Assembly: GCA_965263205.1 (NCBI GenBank)
Contig: CBDHHF010000014.1
Coordinates: 530,404 to 594,403 of the forward strand
Reading direction: 5' to 3'
DNA from: JBCCIM01 sp965263205
Lineage (GTDB): Bacteria; Bacteroidota; Rhodothermia; Rhodothermales; JAHQVL01
Length of the DNA stretch: 64,000 nucleotides
Below, in pieces: positions 9,041-17,609 of this stretch; within the stretch, counting starts at the first letter, position 1; each line of letters begins with the position of its first letter. The notes beneath the pieces are model-generated. The model was not told where the DNA came from. It ran no database searches and saw only the letters and a list, made by a program, of their open reading frames with translations. Both the position numbers and the translations under genes were made by a program.

Positions 9041-9457
9041 CTACTTTAGCAATTGCATCGTTTTGGTTTCGGAAAAGGAGCCGGCCGTCAACCGGTAAAT
9101 GTACGTACCGTTTGGTAAATCCTGTGCCCTAAATAAAACGTCATACCCACCAGCAGCCTGCAGTTCATTGACCAGCACATCGATACTGCGTCCAAGCAAA
9201 TCGAAAACTTCCAGCGTAACGTGCCCTTCGACGGGTAGCGTGTAGCTGATGCGCGTCTGCGGATTAAACGGATTGGGATAACTCTGCGCCAGGTGGTAAG
9301 CATCTGCTGTTACGGTCACGATGACGGTGTCGCTGTATTCAAAGGCACCATCAAAATCTACCTGCTTGAGGCGTACCGAATACGTACCCGGTGCGACATC
9401 AGCAAGGGACGCGCTTGTACTGCTGCGCCAGATCGGTTGTGCCGCGGCCTTCAACAA
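9041..9457 (-). CDS. C-terminal fragment of broken beta-helix protein: T9SS sorting domain
   Basis: This frame holds the last part of the beta-helix protein encoded upstream (9399-10910). After the frameshift at about 9410-9430 it reads SASLADVAPGTYSVRLKQVD, AYHLAQSYPNPFNPQTRISY and finally FSETKTMQLLK, a standard T9SS C-terminal sorting domain. The first dozen residues of this open frame are out of phase and not part of the real protein. Homologous junctions normally run from EGRGTTDLAQQY straight into ASLADVAPG, so a single-base indel separates the two parts. Confidence 0.75.
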   Translation of the reverse strand: MLKAAAQPIWRSSTSASLADVAPGTYSVRLKQVDFDGAFEYSDTVIVTVTADAYHLAQSYPNPFNPQTRISYTLPVEGHVTLEVFDLLGRSIDVLVNELQAAGGYDVLFRAQDLPNGTYIYRLTAGSFSETKTMQLLK

Positions 9458-10910
9458 ACATCACTTCCTCATACCCCAAACCTGCAGGACTTAGTTCTAC
9501 AGCAAAGCCGGCATTGTTCAATTCAGAAGCCGTTGCCCAGGCAAGCTGGATGGTTGCACCGGAAACAACCGCGGTGAAAGCAGTCAGCTCTACGGGGAGC
9601 GGCGGCGAACTGTCAAATTCAAAAGCGCCAATATCAACAAAACCTTGTGACCGCGTGTGGTAGTTGATATCGATAAACGAGACGACGTCATCGCTGCCGG
9701 CATTGATTGCCGGGCTTCCCTGGGTAAGCGCAAAGTTGGCGTTACCGGCATTTGCAAACTGAGGATTTACGCCCAACTGGTTGTTATTGCGCATGTAGGT
9801 TTCGTCAACGGTACCCGTATCAATGTTGATCGAGATATCGCCGGCAGTGCCGTTATAGGTGATGTTGTTCTCCCACTCTGCAGTACCGCTCCGTGCTACG
9901 AGAATACCGCGATTCCATGCAAGGATACCTGCGCCGGGATTTGCAACCCCGATATTATTGCGCCAAATGGCATCATGGCCGTATGCAAGGCTGAGTTCTG
10001 CCCGCCATGTCCCGGTGTTCTGGGTATCGTGATTGTTGTGGTATGCCGTGTTGTTAAAGATATCAACGTGATCACTTTTGAATACCTGAATGCCTTTGCC
10101 ACCATTATCGTAACAGAGGTTGTTTTCGATCAGCGTGCGGTGCGGGAAAATGATGTTCAGTTCATCACCGGTAGAATTTCGGAAATCATCGATCAGGATC
10201 CCGTTACCGTCGCGGGTAATGCCGGCGTTTGTGGTAACTGTATTCAGGTTGCTGTAGCTGCGGTTGTTACGCACAATCGCGTGGTAACCTGGTGCACTGT
10301 CAACCGCGCGGGCCTGGTACAAAGAAATACCGCTCGACTGGTTTGGATTGTACTTCGCGTTGTTGTAAACAATATTGTTTTCGATCAACACGTGATCAAA
10401 GTGCGCGGCCTGGATCCCACTGCCGCCAAAGTTATAGATCTTGTTGTTCAAGACATTGACGTGGTGGTTATCATACACCGTAACGCCGTTGCCATGCCGG
10501 CCCACACCTGGATTGGCATCATAAATTTCGAATCCGTCGATGGTCAGGTAGTTGCCGGCGGCTTTGATGCCATCAGCGTTGCCGGCGCCGTCAATCACCT
10601 GCACCTTGGCGCCCCATTTATTGAGAGACTTGAGTGTGATATAGGCTTCAGGCGTGCCCGAACGGGTGATAATAACGGGGCCTTCATAGACACCGTCGAA
10701 AGCCACAACAACATCACCAGCAGCGACCTGCGTCACGGCGTAGGTTAGCGTTTTCCAGGGTTTTGTAGAGGTCCCCGATCCGCTATCGGTACCATCGGGA
10801 CTCACGTAATAAGTTGTGCCTTGCCCCAACGCAGTGGTTACCATGCCACTACTCAAAAAGAGCAATAAGACGAACGATCTCAAAAAAAGACGAGCAAAAA
10901 TGTGATTCAT
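9399..10910 (-). CDS. Right-handed parallel beta-helix protein, N-terminal fragment (frameshifted)
   Basis: About 503 residues of a secreted right-handed parallel beta-helix protein. The ATG at 10908-10910 begins a signal peptide (MNHIFARLFLRSFVLLLFLS). The mature part starts TYYVSPDGTDSGSGTSTKPW, typical of DUF1565/pectate-lyase-like proteins, and continues with Asn-rich helix rungs (NNIVYNNA, NNRSYSNLN, NNLCYDNGGKGIQ, FNNTAYHNN). Such folds bind or cut polysaccharides, but no catalytic residues can be named here. The frame ends early with KRVPC and a TGA. The sorting domain continues in another frame (9041-9457). With the indel repaired, the protein would be about 620 residues and complete. 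Confidence 0.8.
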   Translation of the reverse strand: MNHIFARLFLRSFVLLLFLSSGMVTTALGQGTTYYVSPDGTDSGSGTSTKPWKTLTYAVTQVAAGDVVVAFDGVYEGPVIITRSGTPEAYITLKSLNKWGAKVQVIDGAGNADGIKAAGNYLTIDGFEIYDANPGVGRHGNGVTVYDNHHVNVLNNKIYNFGGSGIQAAHFDHVLIENNIVYNNAKYNPNQSSGISLYQARAVDSAPGYHAIVRNNRSYSNLNTVTTNAGITRDGNGILIDDFRNSTGDELNIIFPHRTLIENNLCYDNGGKGIQVFKSDHVDIFNNTAYHNNHDTQNTGTWRAELSLAYGHDAIWRNNIGVANPGAGILAWNRGILVARSGTAEWENNITYNGTAGDISINIDTGTVDETYMRNNNQLGVNPQFANAGNANFALTQGSPAINAGSDDVVSFIDINYHTRSQGFVDIGAFEFDSSPPLPVELTAFTAVVSGATIQLAWATASELNNAGFAVELSPAGLGYEEVMFVEGRGTTDLAQQYKRVPC

Positions 10911-11248
10911 AGTTGATACGAGCGTATATGAACGGCGCGCATCGACACTCAAGCATCGTTCCAGACCGGTTACATACGCTATTAAGAAAATGCAAAAGGA
11001 GAATCGCTGGACCGCAAGAAATGGGAGGCACGACGCGGGCGGCCAGGAATATTTACTGCATACGGAGTATCCAGAATTTATTAAGAACGGTGCTATTGAG
11101 TGGCTGCGGGGGGAGGTGTAGTGCGCCAGACGAATTGACGCAGGTGTTCGAAAGCAAATACGCGACCATAAAGCGGCGCTCGCTATACAGGCTTGTTACA
11201 GATCGTGCGTAACGATTGTTGCATTAATAAAATAAACAAGAAATGAAG
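10911..11248. other. Intergenic region, no feature recognised
   Basis: About 340 nt between two minus-strand genes. It should hold the promoter of the beta-helix gene. I see no conserved open frame, RNA gene or repeat. Confidence 0.4.
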
Positions 11249-11280
11249 CAGGGTGTGCCGGCTTTTAGCGACACACCCTG
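11249..11280 (-). terminator. Terminator hairpin
   Basis: CAGGGTGTG (11249-11257) pairs perfectly with CACACCCTG (11272-11280). It starts 5 nt after the stop of the TIM-barrel gene on the minus strand and is followed there by a T-rich stretch. Confidence 0.7.
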
Positions 11281-11285
11281 TAGGG

Positions 11286-12218
11286 CTAAACCTGAACCGT
11301 TTTCAGGTAATTGATGCTACGACGCAGGCCTTCAAGCGGCTCTTGCGTCTCAATTTCAACGATAAAGGCCTGCTCAGCCAGCGGACTTTTCATTGCAGCG
11401 TTGATGCAAGCAGTCCAATCCACGATGCCTTCACCGAGTGGTACAATTTGTCCGATACGCCCCTCCATGTTTGCCCGTTGCATCGCCGGATCAAAGTCGT
11501 GCATATGCAGGGATGCATACCGGCCGGCATACTTTTCCAGGTAATACGGCAGGTCGAACCCATCGCGAATGGCCGCAAACTGGAATTGCATTACAATGCG
11601 CGGATCGAGTACATCCATGATGTGCTCGTACTGCGGCTTGCCATCTTCCATGATGGGCGCGATACGGTGGTTGTGGTAGCCTAGCTTAAGGCCGGCAGCT
11701 TCAACAATATCAATGATGTTGTTACACTTTTCGCCCCACCGCTTAAAATCGTCAATCGTGCCATCATCTCCGATGCCGGAGCCGGACATGTAGAGGTATT
11801 TCAGTCCTAACTCCGCGGCATAATCAGCCGTTGCGGCCGGATCATCATCGAGCACTTCGTGTGATTGAAAGTGTGCAGACTCACAAATCATCCCCGTGTC
11901 TTCAATCATTTTCTTTACATCAGCGGCCGGAAATTCTGCCAGACCACCAAAGCCTACCTGGCTGTAGTGGCTGCCGCGTGGCGAGCACATTTCCACGCTG
12001 TCGTATCCAAGATCGTGAATCGTTCTGAGGGTCCCCTGGAAGTCTTCACCAAGTGCTTTGCGCATCCCGTACGACTGAAATCCAATGGGGTAATTAAACG
12101 CAGCGGATCCGGTGGTTGCTTCTGCACTTTGGGGGCCGTCATCGGCCGTACAGCCATAGGCTGTGGCTGCTACGAGGCCGGCCATGCTGGTGCCTAAAAA
12201 GGAGCGTCTGTTGAGCAT
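11286..12218 (-). CDS. Tat-exported sugar phosphate isomerase/epimerase-like TIM-barrel protein
   Basis: About 310 residues. The ATG at 12216-12218 starts a twin-arginine signal (LNRRSFLGTSMAGLVAATAY, followed by GC), so the protein is probably exported folded and may be lipid-anchored at that Cys. The body has the xylose-isomerase-like/AP-endonuclease-2 TIM barrel: MRKALGEDFQGTLRTIHDLG, VEMCSPRG, AADVKKMIEDTGMICESAHF, KLGYHNHRIAP, FQFAAIRDGF, SLHMHDFDP and FIVEIETQEP. His and Glu/Asp residues at strand ends fit a metal-dependent isomerase or epimerase. Such genes are common next to Gfo/Idh/MocA oxidoreductases in this phylum. One lies at 38.3 kb, not adjacent. The substrate is unknown. Confidence 0.85.
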   Translation of the reverse strand: MLNRRSFLGTSMAGLVAATAYGCTADDGPQSAEATTGSAAFNYPIGFQSYGMRKALGEDFQGTLRTIHDLGYDSVEMCSPRGSHYSQVGFGGLAEFPAADVKKMIEDTGMICESAHFQSHEVLDDDPAATADYAAELGLKYLYMSGSGIGDDGTIDDFKRWGEKCNNIIDIVEAAGLKLGYHNHRIAPIMEDGKPQYEHIMDVLDPRIVMQFQFAAIRDGFDLPYYLEKYAGRYASLHMHDFDPAMQRANMEGRIGQIVPLGEGIVDWTACINAAMKSPLAEQAFIVEIETQEPLEGLRRSINYLKTVQV

Positions 12219-12327
12219 AAAGCTAGGGGGTATAGGTTGAAATAATGGTGGGATTACTGCTTCAATGTACAAAGTTCAACCTAGAATGGCTTATTTGAAG
12301 GTTTAAAGCCTCACCCTTATCAATAAC

Positions 12328-12358
12328 AAAAGCCCCAGGCGGTATGCCTGAGGCTTTC
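12328..12358. terminator. Bidirectional terminator-like hairpin
   Basis: AAGCCCCAGGC and GCCTGAGGCTT form a stem around GGTAT, with A-rich sequence on the left and T-rich sequence on the right. It lies upstream of the TIM-barrel gene and beyond the SnoaL-like gene on the minus strand. Confidence 0.65.
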
Positions 12359-12420
12359 TGTTAAATTTGGATTTTTTTGACAAAGCCTAAGTTCAGTCAC
12401 ATCAGTTTTAGGTGATCCAG

Positions 12421-12431
12421 CCCCCCCCCCC
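12421..12431. repeat. Homopolymer run of 11 C
   Basis: Eleven consecutive C residues in a non-coding gap between two minus-strand genes. Such tracts are prone to slippage and to sequencing error. Confidence 0.8.
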
Positions 12432-12466
12432 AAACCTTAAACCTGTAACTTGCAACCTTTAACACC

Positions 12467-12498
12467 AAACACAGCAATCCGGCCGGATTGCTGTGTTT
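12467..12498 (-). terminator. Perfect 32-nt palindrome, terminator
   Basis: AAACACAGCAATCC, the centre GGCC and its exact complement form a perfect palindrome. It begins right after the stop of the SnoaL-like gene (minus strand) and is likely its terminator. Confidence 0.7.
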
Positions 12499-12502
12499 GC
12501 AC

Positions 12503-13063
12503 CTAGTTTCCATTGGGGCCAATCTGGCGCATCATGCCCATGGCATCCCATTCGCCCCAGGAGGCGACGCTTTTGCCATTTTTCAGCTTGACAACCGAGA
12601 TCCCCGTGACGCGGGTTTTCTTGCCTGTGGCCGGCATGCCCATCATCGTTCCTTTGTGGGTGCCTGTTGCAGACCAGCGTGTCATCACAAGATCGCCCTC
12701 AGCAATTTGCTGCTCAACGGTGAAATGAATGTCAGGGAATGCAGCAATCACAGACGCAACCCACTGCTTCATGCCTTCGCGATCTGGTGAAACGCCGGGT
12801 AGTTTGCTGTGCATTTTGTAGTTCTTTGCAATGACGCTATCCAGCGCGTCTGGGTCGTGCGCGTTCCAGATTTCGTAGAATTCCCGGGCGCGGGCCTTGT
12901 TGTCATCCAATGTAGCTTCTGTTGTAGCTTCGGCGACAACGTTTACGTCTGTTTTTTCAGTAGCAGTTGTGAAACCAGACAATGCGATGAACGCAAACAG
13001 TCCGATGCCACAAAAAGCCATTACACTTGTGTAAGATACGAGTTTTTCTTTCATGTCTGCCAT
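12503..13063 (-). CDS. SnoaL-like / ester cyclase family secreted protein
   Basis: About 186 residues. The ATG at 13061-13063 (or a second ATG at 13052-13054) begins a membrane or signal segment (SYTSVMAFCGIGLFAFIALS). The body is a SnoaL-like NTF2 fold: ARAREFYEIWNAHDPDALDS, VIAKNYKMHS, REGMKQWVASVIAAFPDIHF, EQQIAEGDLVMTRWSATGTH and ATGKKTRVTGISVVKLKNGK, the usual ester cyclase pattern. These proteins bind small hydrophobic molecules and some act as cyclases or isomerases. The export signal is less common in the family. The substrate is unknown. It is probably a single-gene transcript ending at the 32-nt palindrome. Confidence 0.8.
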   Translation of the reverse strand: MADMKEKLVSYTSVMAFCGIGLFAFIALSGFTTATEKTDVNVVAEATTEATLDDNKARAREFYEIWNAHDPDALDSVIAKNYKMHSKLPGVSPDREGMKQWVASVIAAFPDIHFTVEQQIAEGDLVMTRWSATGTHKGTMMGMPATGKKTRVTGISVVKLKNGKSVASWGEWDAMGMMRQIGPNGN

Positions 13064-13280
13064 GATTCTCAAGGATATCAATTAGAATGTTCGGAAGTGA
13101 TCCGGGCAGGCGATAGCCGCTGCTTGTACGCCGCATTAATCGTTGGCGGTGTGCGTTTTCGCGAATCACAATTTCAAACTCCGAATCAAATCCCAAAAGG
13201 AGGTAGCCGGTACGTTGCAAGGTATTGACGCTGTGTGGTTTGCAACGCGGAGACAAAAGGGTGCATCAACGAATCAATAC

Positions 13281-14693
13281 TCACGCTTCACCCACAAGCG
13301 CCGGCGCCACTGCTGGTAACCGCATCACAAAGGTAGCGCCCGCTGTCGGATTGGTACGTGCCTCCAGTGTACCGCCGTGCCCCTGGGTGACAATATCATG
13401 GCTCAAGCTCAATCCTAGCCCTGTACCTGCTCCAGTTGGCTTGGTTGTAAAGAACGGCTCAAACACCTTGTCCAGCACATGATCGGGCATACCTATTCCG
13501 TTGTCAGCAATGGATACTTCTACCTGATCTTCAATCTGCCGGGTACGCACCGTCACTTCAGGTTGGTAGGTGCTTTCACTTTTTTGGGCGCACTCATATA
13601 CTGCATCGAATGCGTTGCCCAAGAGGTTTAACAACACCCGCCCAATCTCTTGTGTGTTTGCGGTAATCTCACCGATTTGCTCATCCAATTCCTGCTTGAT
13701 AACTACTTTAAATCCAGGCAACTGGACGCGTTTGCCGTGATAAGCCAGTTCAACATTTTGATACACCAACCCGTTTAGATCTGTTAGCTTCCGCTCCCCT
13801 TGCCCACTGGATGCGTGCTGCATCATGCTCATGACGATGTTGTTGGCGCGCTCGCTATGCCGGTGGATGCGGTGTGCATTCTGACCGATGTCTTCCAGGA
13901 TATCATCAACGGGCTGCTTCTTTTCGAGGGCTTCTTGAAGCTCTTCTGCCAGCTCTTTGTTGAGGACAGAGAAATTGGTAATGAAGTTGAGCGGGTTTTT
14001 TATTTCGTGTGCGATGCCGGCTGTTAACTTGCCCAGCGAGGCGAGTTTCTCCTGCTGGATGAGTTGCGCCTGCGTTGCACGCAGGTCTATCAGCGTGGCT
14101 TCAATAGTATTGCGCTCCGCCTCCGACGCAGCGCGTAATTGCACAACAATGTCCCAAGCGCGCCGCTGCAAGGCCACGGCGAGGTTGATGGTGAGTACCA
14201 TAAAGCCAATCGCTGCGGTAGCATTGATCACAAATTTGATGCGCACAATATTTGGATCAAGCAGATAAACAGGCTCGAAGGCCGTGCCCCACACGTACCA
14301 CGCGCCAAATAAGGTGACCGTGAATACATAGGTTACCACACTTTGCCATCGTGCCCGAGGCAACAAACTCATGGCAGCAATCATGATCACGCAATAAATC
14401 CAGTATCCACTACCCCATCCGACAAACCACGTCGCCAACACGGCGTGCAGAATCATTTCAATCCAAACACTGGATAACGGTTCGAACCACCGGCCACTCT
14501 GCACATGCCAGGCAAGCGCCCCCAACCACCAGGCGACGCTTACCATGTTTACATAAACCATCTCCGGCACATCAAGCGCAAAAAACACAAACAGCAAAAT
14601 GATGTGCGTTGCCCCTCCACAACACAACGCCGTACGCGTAAGCACGCGCATGCGTGCATCCTCGTCCTCTACACTCAGTTCTGGAAATTGCAT
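13281..14693 (-). CDS. Membrane sensor histidine kinase
   Basis: 470 residues. Residues 25-175 contain about six hydrophobic segments (for example THIILLFVFFALDV and VINATAAIGFMVLTINLAVA). A coiled linker follows, then a dimerisation/phosphoacceptor domain with His229 in LTAGIAHEIKNPLNF and a HATPase domain (N box GNAFDAVYE, G1 ISDNG-like motif ADNGIGMP, G2 GAGTGLGLS). It autophosphorylates and passes the phosphate to a response regulator. None is adjacent; the nearest CheY-like regulator is at 18.45-18.88 kb. The input domain has no recognised ligand. The start is the ATG at 14691-14693. Confidence 0.88.
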   Translation of the reverse strand: MQFPELSVEDEDARMRVLTRTALCCGGATHIILLFVFFALDVPEMVYVNMVSVAWWLGALAWHVQSGRWFEPLSSVWIEMILHAVLATWFVGWGSGYWIYCVIMIAAMSLLPRARWQSVVTYVFTVTLFGAWYVWGTAFEPVYLLDPNIVRIKFVINATAAIGFMVLTINLAVALQRRAWDIVVQLRAASEAERNTIEATLIDLRATQAQLIQQEKLASLGKLTAGIAHEIKNPLNFITNFSVLNKELAEELQEALEKKQPVDDILEDIGQNAHRIHRHSERANNIVMSMMQHASSGQGERKLTDLNGLVYQNVELAYHGKRVQLPGFKVVIKQELDEQIGEITANTQEIGRVLLNLLGNAFDAVYECAQKSESTYQPEVTVRTRQIEDQVEVSIADNGIGMPDHVLDKVFEPFFTTKPTGAGTGLGLSLSHDIVTQGHGGTLEARTNPTAGATFVMRLPAVAPALVGEA

Positions 14694-14765
14694 TAACGGG
14701 TGTGATGAAGTTGAGGATTTTCATAACGTACCTGGGGCTGGGTTTTAAAAATACAGGAAGGCTTC

Positions 14766-15323
14766 CTAGACGAGGACCTGGGTTTGTTTGGGGCTGGTTA
14801 CGCGGAGGAGCCAGCGGGTGAGCCAGGGCGCAACGGCGTTGGTCCAGTAATACAGCTTGAGCATAAACGGAATCACGATTTGCCGGCGTGGCCGCTTTGC
14901 AACACGCAACAGTACACGCGCGCACTCATCAACCGAGATGGTTCGAATGGTTTTTGCAATGCCCGGCATCCGGTCAACCACCCCTTCGTTCTTTTCGAAA
15001 TACTCCGAGTCAATCCTGCCGAAAACCACGTGGCACGTCTTCACCCCGGAGCCTACCAGATCCTGGTAGAGCGCTTCGTGCAAGCCGCGCAGTGCGAAGC
15101 GGGAAGCCGTATACCCTACAGCAGAGGGCCAAGGCATATAACAGGCCGGCGAGTTGACGTGAATGACTACCCCAGACCCACGCGCCAGCATGCCTTGCAT
15201 AAACACCTGGGTTACGTTGTAGGCTGCCAGATACGGCGCACCAATCATGCTCCGCGCCTCTTCAGCAGGTGGTATCCTCGATCCGCTTCCATTGCCCGAG
15301 GCCGGCGCTGTTAATAATGACAT
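14766..15323 (-). CDS. SDR oxidoreductase, C-terminal fragment (frameshifted)
   Basis: The second half of a short-chain dehydrogenase/reductase whose start is in another frame at 15262-15555. After the shift at about 15265-15290 it reads PAEEARSMIGAPYLAAYNVT, VVIHVNSPACYMPWPSAVGY (catalytic Ser and the Tyr of YTASRFALRG) and ends with a hydrophobic tail. The catalytic Y-x-x-x-K is changed to Y-T-A-S-R (Lys to Arg), which is odd and would weaken activity. The first residues of this open frame are out of phase. Confidence 0.75.
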   Translation of the reverse strand: MSLLTAPASGNGSGSRIPPAEEARSMIGAPYLAAYNVTQVFMQGMLARGSGVVIHVNSPACYMPWPSAVGYTASRFALRGLHEALYQDLVGSGVKTCHVVFGRIDSEYFEKNEGVVDRMPGIAKTIRTISVDECARVLLRVAKRPRRQIVIPFMLKLYYWTNAVAPWLTRWLLRVTSPKQTQVLV

Positions 15324-15555
15324 CGGGCACGCCTGTATCGTTTAACACCTGCTGCGCCATCGCCTCAACTGCCGCACCCGACGACGCGTCACACGCAATC
15401 CACGAAGCTGCAGGTCCCACAGCTTCAGCGACTTCGGCCAATCGGGTAGCATTTCGGGCAACAAGGATTACGCGGCAGCCGGCTTGTGCAAAGTGCCGGG
15501 CTGAAGCAGCACCCACGCCGCTGGAGGCGCCGGTTATCAGTACAGTTTTATTCAT
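15262..15555 (-). CDS. SDR oxidoreductase, N-terminal fragment (frameshifted)
   Basis: The first 97 residues of a short-chain dehydrogenase. A Rossmann start MNKTVLITGASSGVGAASAR carries the TGxxxGxG NAD(P) motif. VARNATRL and the NSAG motif (INSAGLGQWKRIED) follow. The frame stops with TTC and a TGA. The homologous continuation AEEARSMIGAPYLAAYNVT is in the next frame, so one base has been gained or lost at about 15265-15290. With that repaired, the enzyme would be about 260 residues and of normal SDR length. The substrate is unknown. Confidence 0.78.
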   Translation of the reverse strand: MNKTVLITGASSGVGAASARHFAQAGCRVILVARNATRLAEVAEAVGPAASWIACDASSGAAVEAMAQQVLNDTGVPDVIINSAGLGQWKRIEDTTC

Positions 15556-15680
15556 AGGGGAAACTCAATTTGATAAATCAGATAGAGGAGGGTTGTAAGG
15601 TTAAGGTATACTGGTTGCTATTCCGGTTCGACGGCGGTAGAACTCAGACTTCAATACCATAACTTGCGATATCCAGCCCA

Positions 15681-15805
15681 CTTAGAGTCTTATCCGAAAA
15701 CCTGCAACCAAAGCTTGCCTAGTGCGTTGCCAGGAGCGAGCGCGTGACGGAGTCAGGAGTGCAAGGCACGTGAAGCCAAATGAGGTTTTCGGATAGTGCT
15801 CTTAA
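15681..15805. mobile_element. MITE-like element, copy A
   Basis: A 125-nt element with terminal inverted repeats. The left end is CTTAGAGTCTTATCCGAAAA and the right end read backwards is TTAAGAGCACTATCCGAAAA. The right end continues inward as CCTCATTTGGCTTC, which also matches the left part of copy B at 38079-38247, in opposite orientation. There is no coding capacity. This is the pattern of a miniature inverted-repeat transposable element. Confidence 0.7.
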
Positions 15806-15988
15806 TCACAATACCTTCAGTTATTCAGGAAAGAAGATCGTACCTGGGATGCAAACTGTTGTCTGTGTGTTGCAGGAGCTAAAGGAGTGAGGCGTGTTTG
15901 AATGCGATTTTCGAGGCTGAATGTCGATTTATTTCTGCTGCACCCAAAGCGCTACTACCATAACGCCCCACGCCTCTCTCCCAACTTC

Positions 15989-16279
15989 TCACTTCAAAAG
16001 GAGCATCGTTTTCGTGAAGCTGCCGGCAGGGGTTTCCAGGCGGTATAAATATGTGCCACTTGGTAGATTCCCTGCATCGAACTGCACTTCGTGATGGCCA
16101 GCGGCGTATGCACCATCTACCAGCTTCGCTACCGTTTGTCCGAGCGCGTTGTACACCAACAGCGAAACGTGGGCGGATTCGGGCAACGCAAAACGGATAG
16201 CCGTGGTCGGGTTAAACGGATTGGGGTAGTTGTTTTCCAGTGCAAAGGTCTCCGGTATAGCAGCAGCAACGGCTTGCAA
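15989..16279 (-). CDS. Integrin-like propeller protein, fragment 4 of 4: T9SS sorting domain
   Basis: This is the C terminus of the broken secreted protein that starts at 18403. It reads IPETFALENNYPNPFNPTTA, then VYNALGQTVAKLVDG and YLYRLETPAGSFTKTMLLLK, a standard T9SS sorting domain that sends the protein across the outer membrane and is then removed. It is out of frame with the preceding fragment because of an indel at about 16270-16300. The stop TGA leads directly into GAAGTTGGGAGAGAGG, a degenerate version of the repeats at 19.1 and 24.3 kb. Confidence 0.72.
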   Translation of the reverse strand: MQAVAAAIPETFALENNYPNPFNPTTAIRFALPESAHVSLLVYNALGQTVAKLVDGAYAAGHHEVQFDAGNLPSGTYLYRLETPAGSFTKTMLLLK

Positions 16280-16446
16280 ACTTCCAACGCTGGGCCACGG
16301 CGATCTTCGGCCTCTTGTCCATATACAACATTGCCAGCCGGTACGACACCGGCACCAATGGTTAATTGCCGGTTTACCTGCTCTGCGACGGTATAAGCAG
16401 TGCCATCATTGCCAGCGTCGGAATCTTCGAGTAAGCTGCGCAGCAT
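16129..16446 (-). CDS. Integrin-like propeller protein, fragment 3 of 4
   Basis: A short linker piece of the same broken gene. The first part (LLEDSDAGNDGTAYTVAEQV, then NRQLTIGAGVVPAGNVVYGQ) is in phase with the expected protein. After about 16280 this frame turns into nonsense while the sorting domain continues in another frame. Two single-base shifts (about 16471 and 16432) separate it from fragment 2. It is not a gene of its own. Confidence 0.5.
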   Translation of the reverse strand: MLRSLLEDSDAGNDGTAYTVAEQVNRQLTIGAGVVPAGNVVYGQEAEDRRGPALEVCKPLLLLYRRPLHWKTTTPIRLTRPRLSVLRCPNPPTFRCWCTTRSDKR

Positions 16447-16475
16447 AGGTGATCACATCAGCCACGTGCCGGCCA

Positions 16476-17609
16476 TCAGTCGGTGACGACTTCCAGTTGC
16501 GCAATTTTCTGTGCCATCACATTCATTACGACACCGGCCAGTTGCGCCCTCCCGCGGGCAAAGGTACCGCCAGACGGACGAATGCTGAAGAGCGCCTGCC
16601 AGTCCTGTTCGTCATCAACACCGTCTCCCATGCCAGCAAACAGGCTGTTGAAATGTGGATCGGTGAATCGATTCTGGATTTCACTGATGATAGCCGTGAG
16701 ATCTTCAGCGGTTGGCTGTCCTGCCACCGCAAGATCAAACTGGTGCTTCCAGTAGCTGACGCGCATGGCGTTATTGATCAGGATAAGTTCGTCAAGAGAG
16801 AAGTCAACTGTAGTAGTGGTGTTGCAGGTAATGGCCTCATCTACATTGTTGGTAGCCGCAGAAAAGCCAAGCGGCTCAACTACCATAACCTGCACGTCAC
16901 CCTGCGGCACATCGGCGAAGCTGTAGTCGCCCTGTGCATCGGTGGTGCCGGAGGCCAGGACAATCATGGGGTCGAGGGCGTCGAGTACTTTGACTGTGAT
17001 GCCGGCGATACCGTTGCTCCCTGTGGCCACGATGCCAGAAACGGTACCTGATGGCACGCTATCAAAATCATCCGGATCGCTGTTGCACGCCAGTTCGTCT
17101 ACGTCTGAATAACCATCGCCATCGCCATCTGCCGGGCCAAATACATAGACTGCACCAGCCAGGAATACACCATCAACATCGACAGCGTCGGCCCCAGCCA
17201 ATAACTGGCCATTCACTATCCCAACAGAGAATCCCAATTTATCACCAGATAAACCATCTTCCGCAGTAAGTTTTGCGGTTTGGCTCCAGGTCCCGTCAGC
17301 CTGGCTAAAGACGTAAGCTGCGCCCGCAGTCTCACCTATTGCGTTTTCTGCAGCAGGAGCGCCAATCACAATTGTGTTGTCCAAGGCCGAAAGACTAACT
17401 CCAAATCCCGTACCAGTAAGATCATTTTGGGAAAATCTCGTGCTCTGAACCCAAGTGTCGTTATCCAGCTCAAACAGGTAAACAGCTTCTTCACCTGGAG
17501 CACCTATGAGTGCCATTTCATCCGCCAACGACACAGCAAAGCCAAAAACAACACCAGCAGCATCCGTTCCTGCAAGCCGTGTTTTCTGAACCCAGATACC
17601 GTCCCCCAA
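16476..17609 (-). CDS. Integrin-like propeller protein, fragment 2 of 4
   Basis: The middle 377 residues of the broken secreted protein. It continues the FG-GAP/integrin-alpha-like repeats (GFAVSLADEMALIGAPGEEA, GFGVSLSALDNTIVIGAPAA, GFSVGIVNGQLLAGADAVDV). A calcium-binding thrombospondin-type loop follows (DGDGDGYSDVDELACNSDPD). Then comes a carboxypeptidase-regulatory/SdrD-B-like domain (VSGIVATGSNGIAGITVKVL). The last region (MRVSYWKHQFDLA to MAQKIAQLEVVTD) I do not recognise. The junction with fragment 1 is explained by one missing A in the AAAA at 17613-17616, which restores AAYVFELGDG. Confidence 0.75.
   Translation of the reverse strand: MGDGIWVQKTRLAGTDAAGVVFGFAVSLADEMALIGAPGEEAVYLFELDNDTWVQSTRFSQNDLTGTGFGVSLSALDNTIVIGAPAAENAIGETAGAAYVFSQADGTWSQTAKLTAEDGLSGDKLGFSVGIVNGQLLAGADAVDVDGVFLAGAVYVFGPADGDGDGYSDVDELACNSDPDDFDSVPSGTVSGIVATGSNGIAGITVKVLDALDPMIVLASGTTDAQGDYSFADVPQGDVQVMVVEPLGFSAATNNVDEAITCNTTTTVDFSLDELILINNAMRVSYWKHQFDLAVAGQPTAEDLTAIISEIQNRFTDPHFNSLFAGMGDGVDDEQDWQALFSIRPSGGTFARGRAQLAGVVMNVMAQKIAQLEVVTD

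Noticed and set aside
9657..10748. Plus-strand frame of 363 codons
   Set aside because: It is antisense to the beta-helix gene; the Val/Ile-rich pattern reflects the Asn-rich repeats on the other strand.
12421..12431. Poly-C tract as a phase-variation switch
   Set aside because: It lies in a non-coding gap after a terminator-like hairpin and is not placed to shift a frame or an evident promoter.
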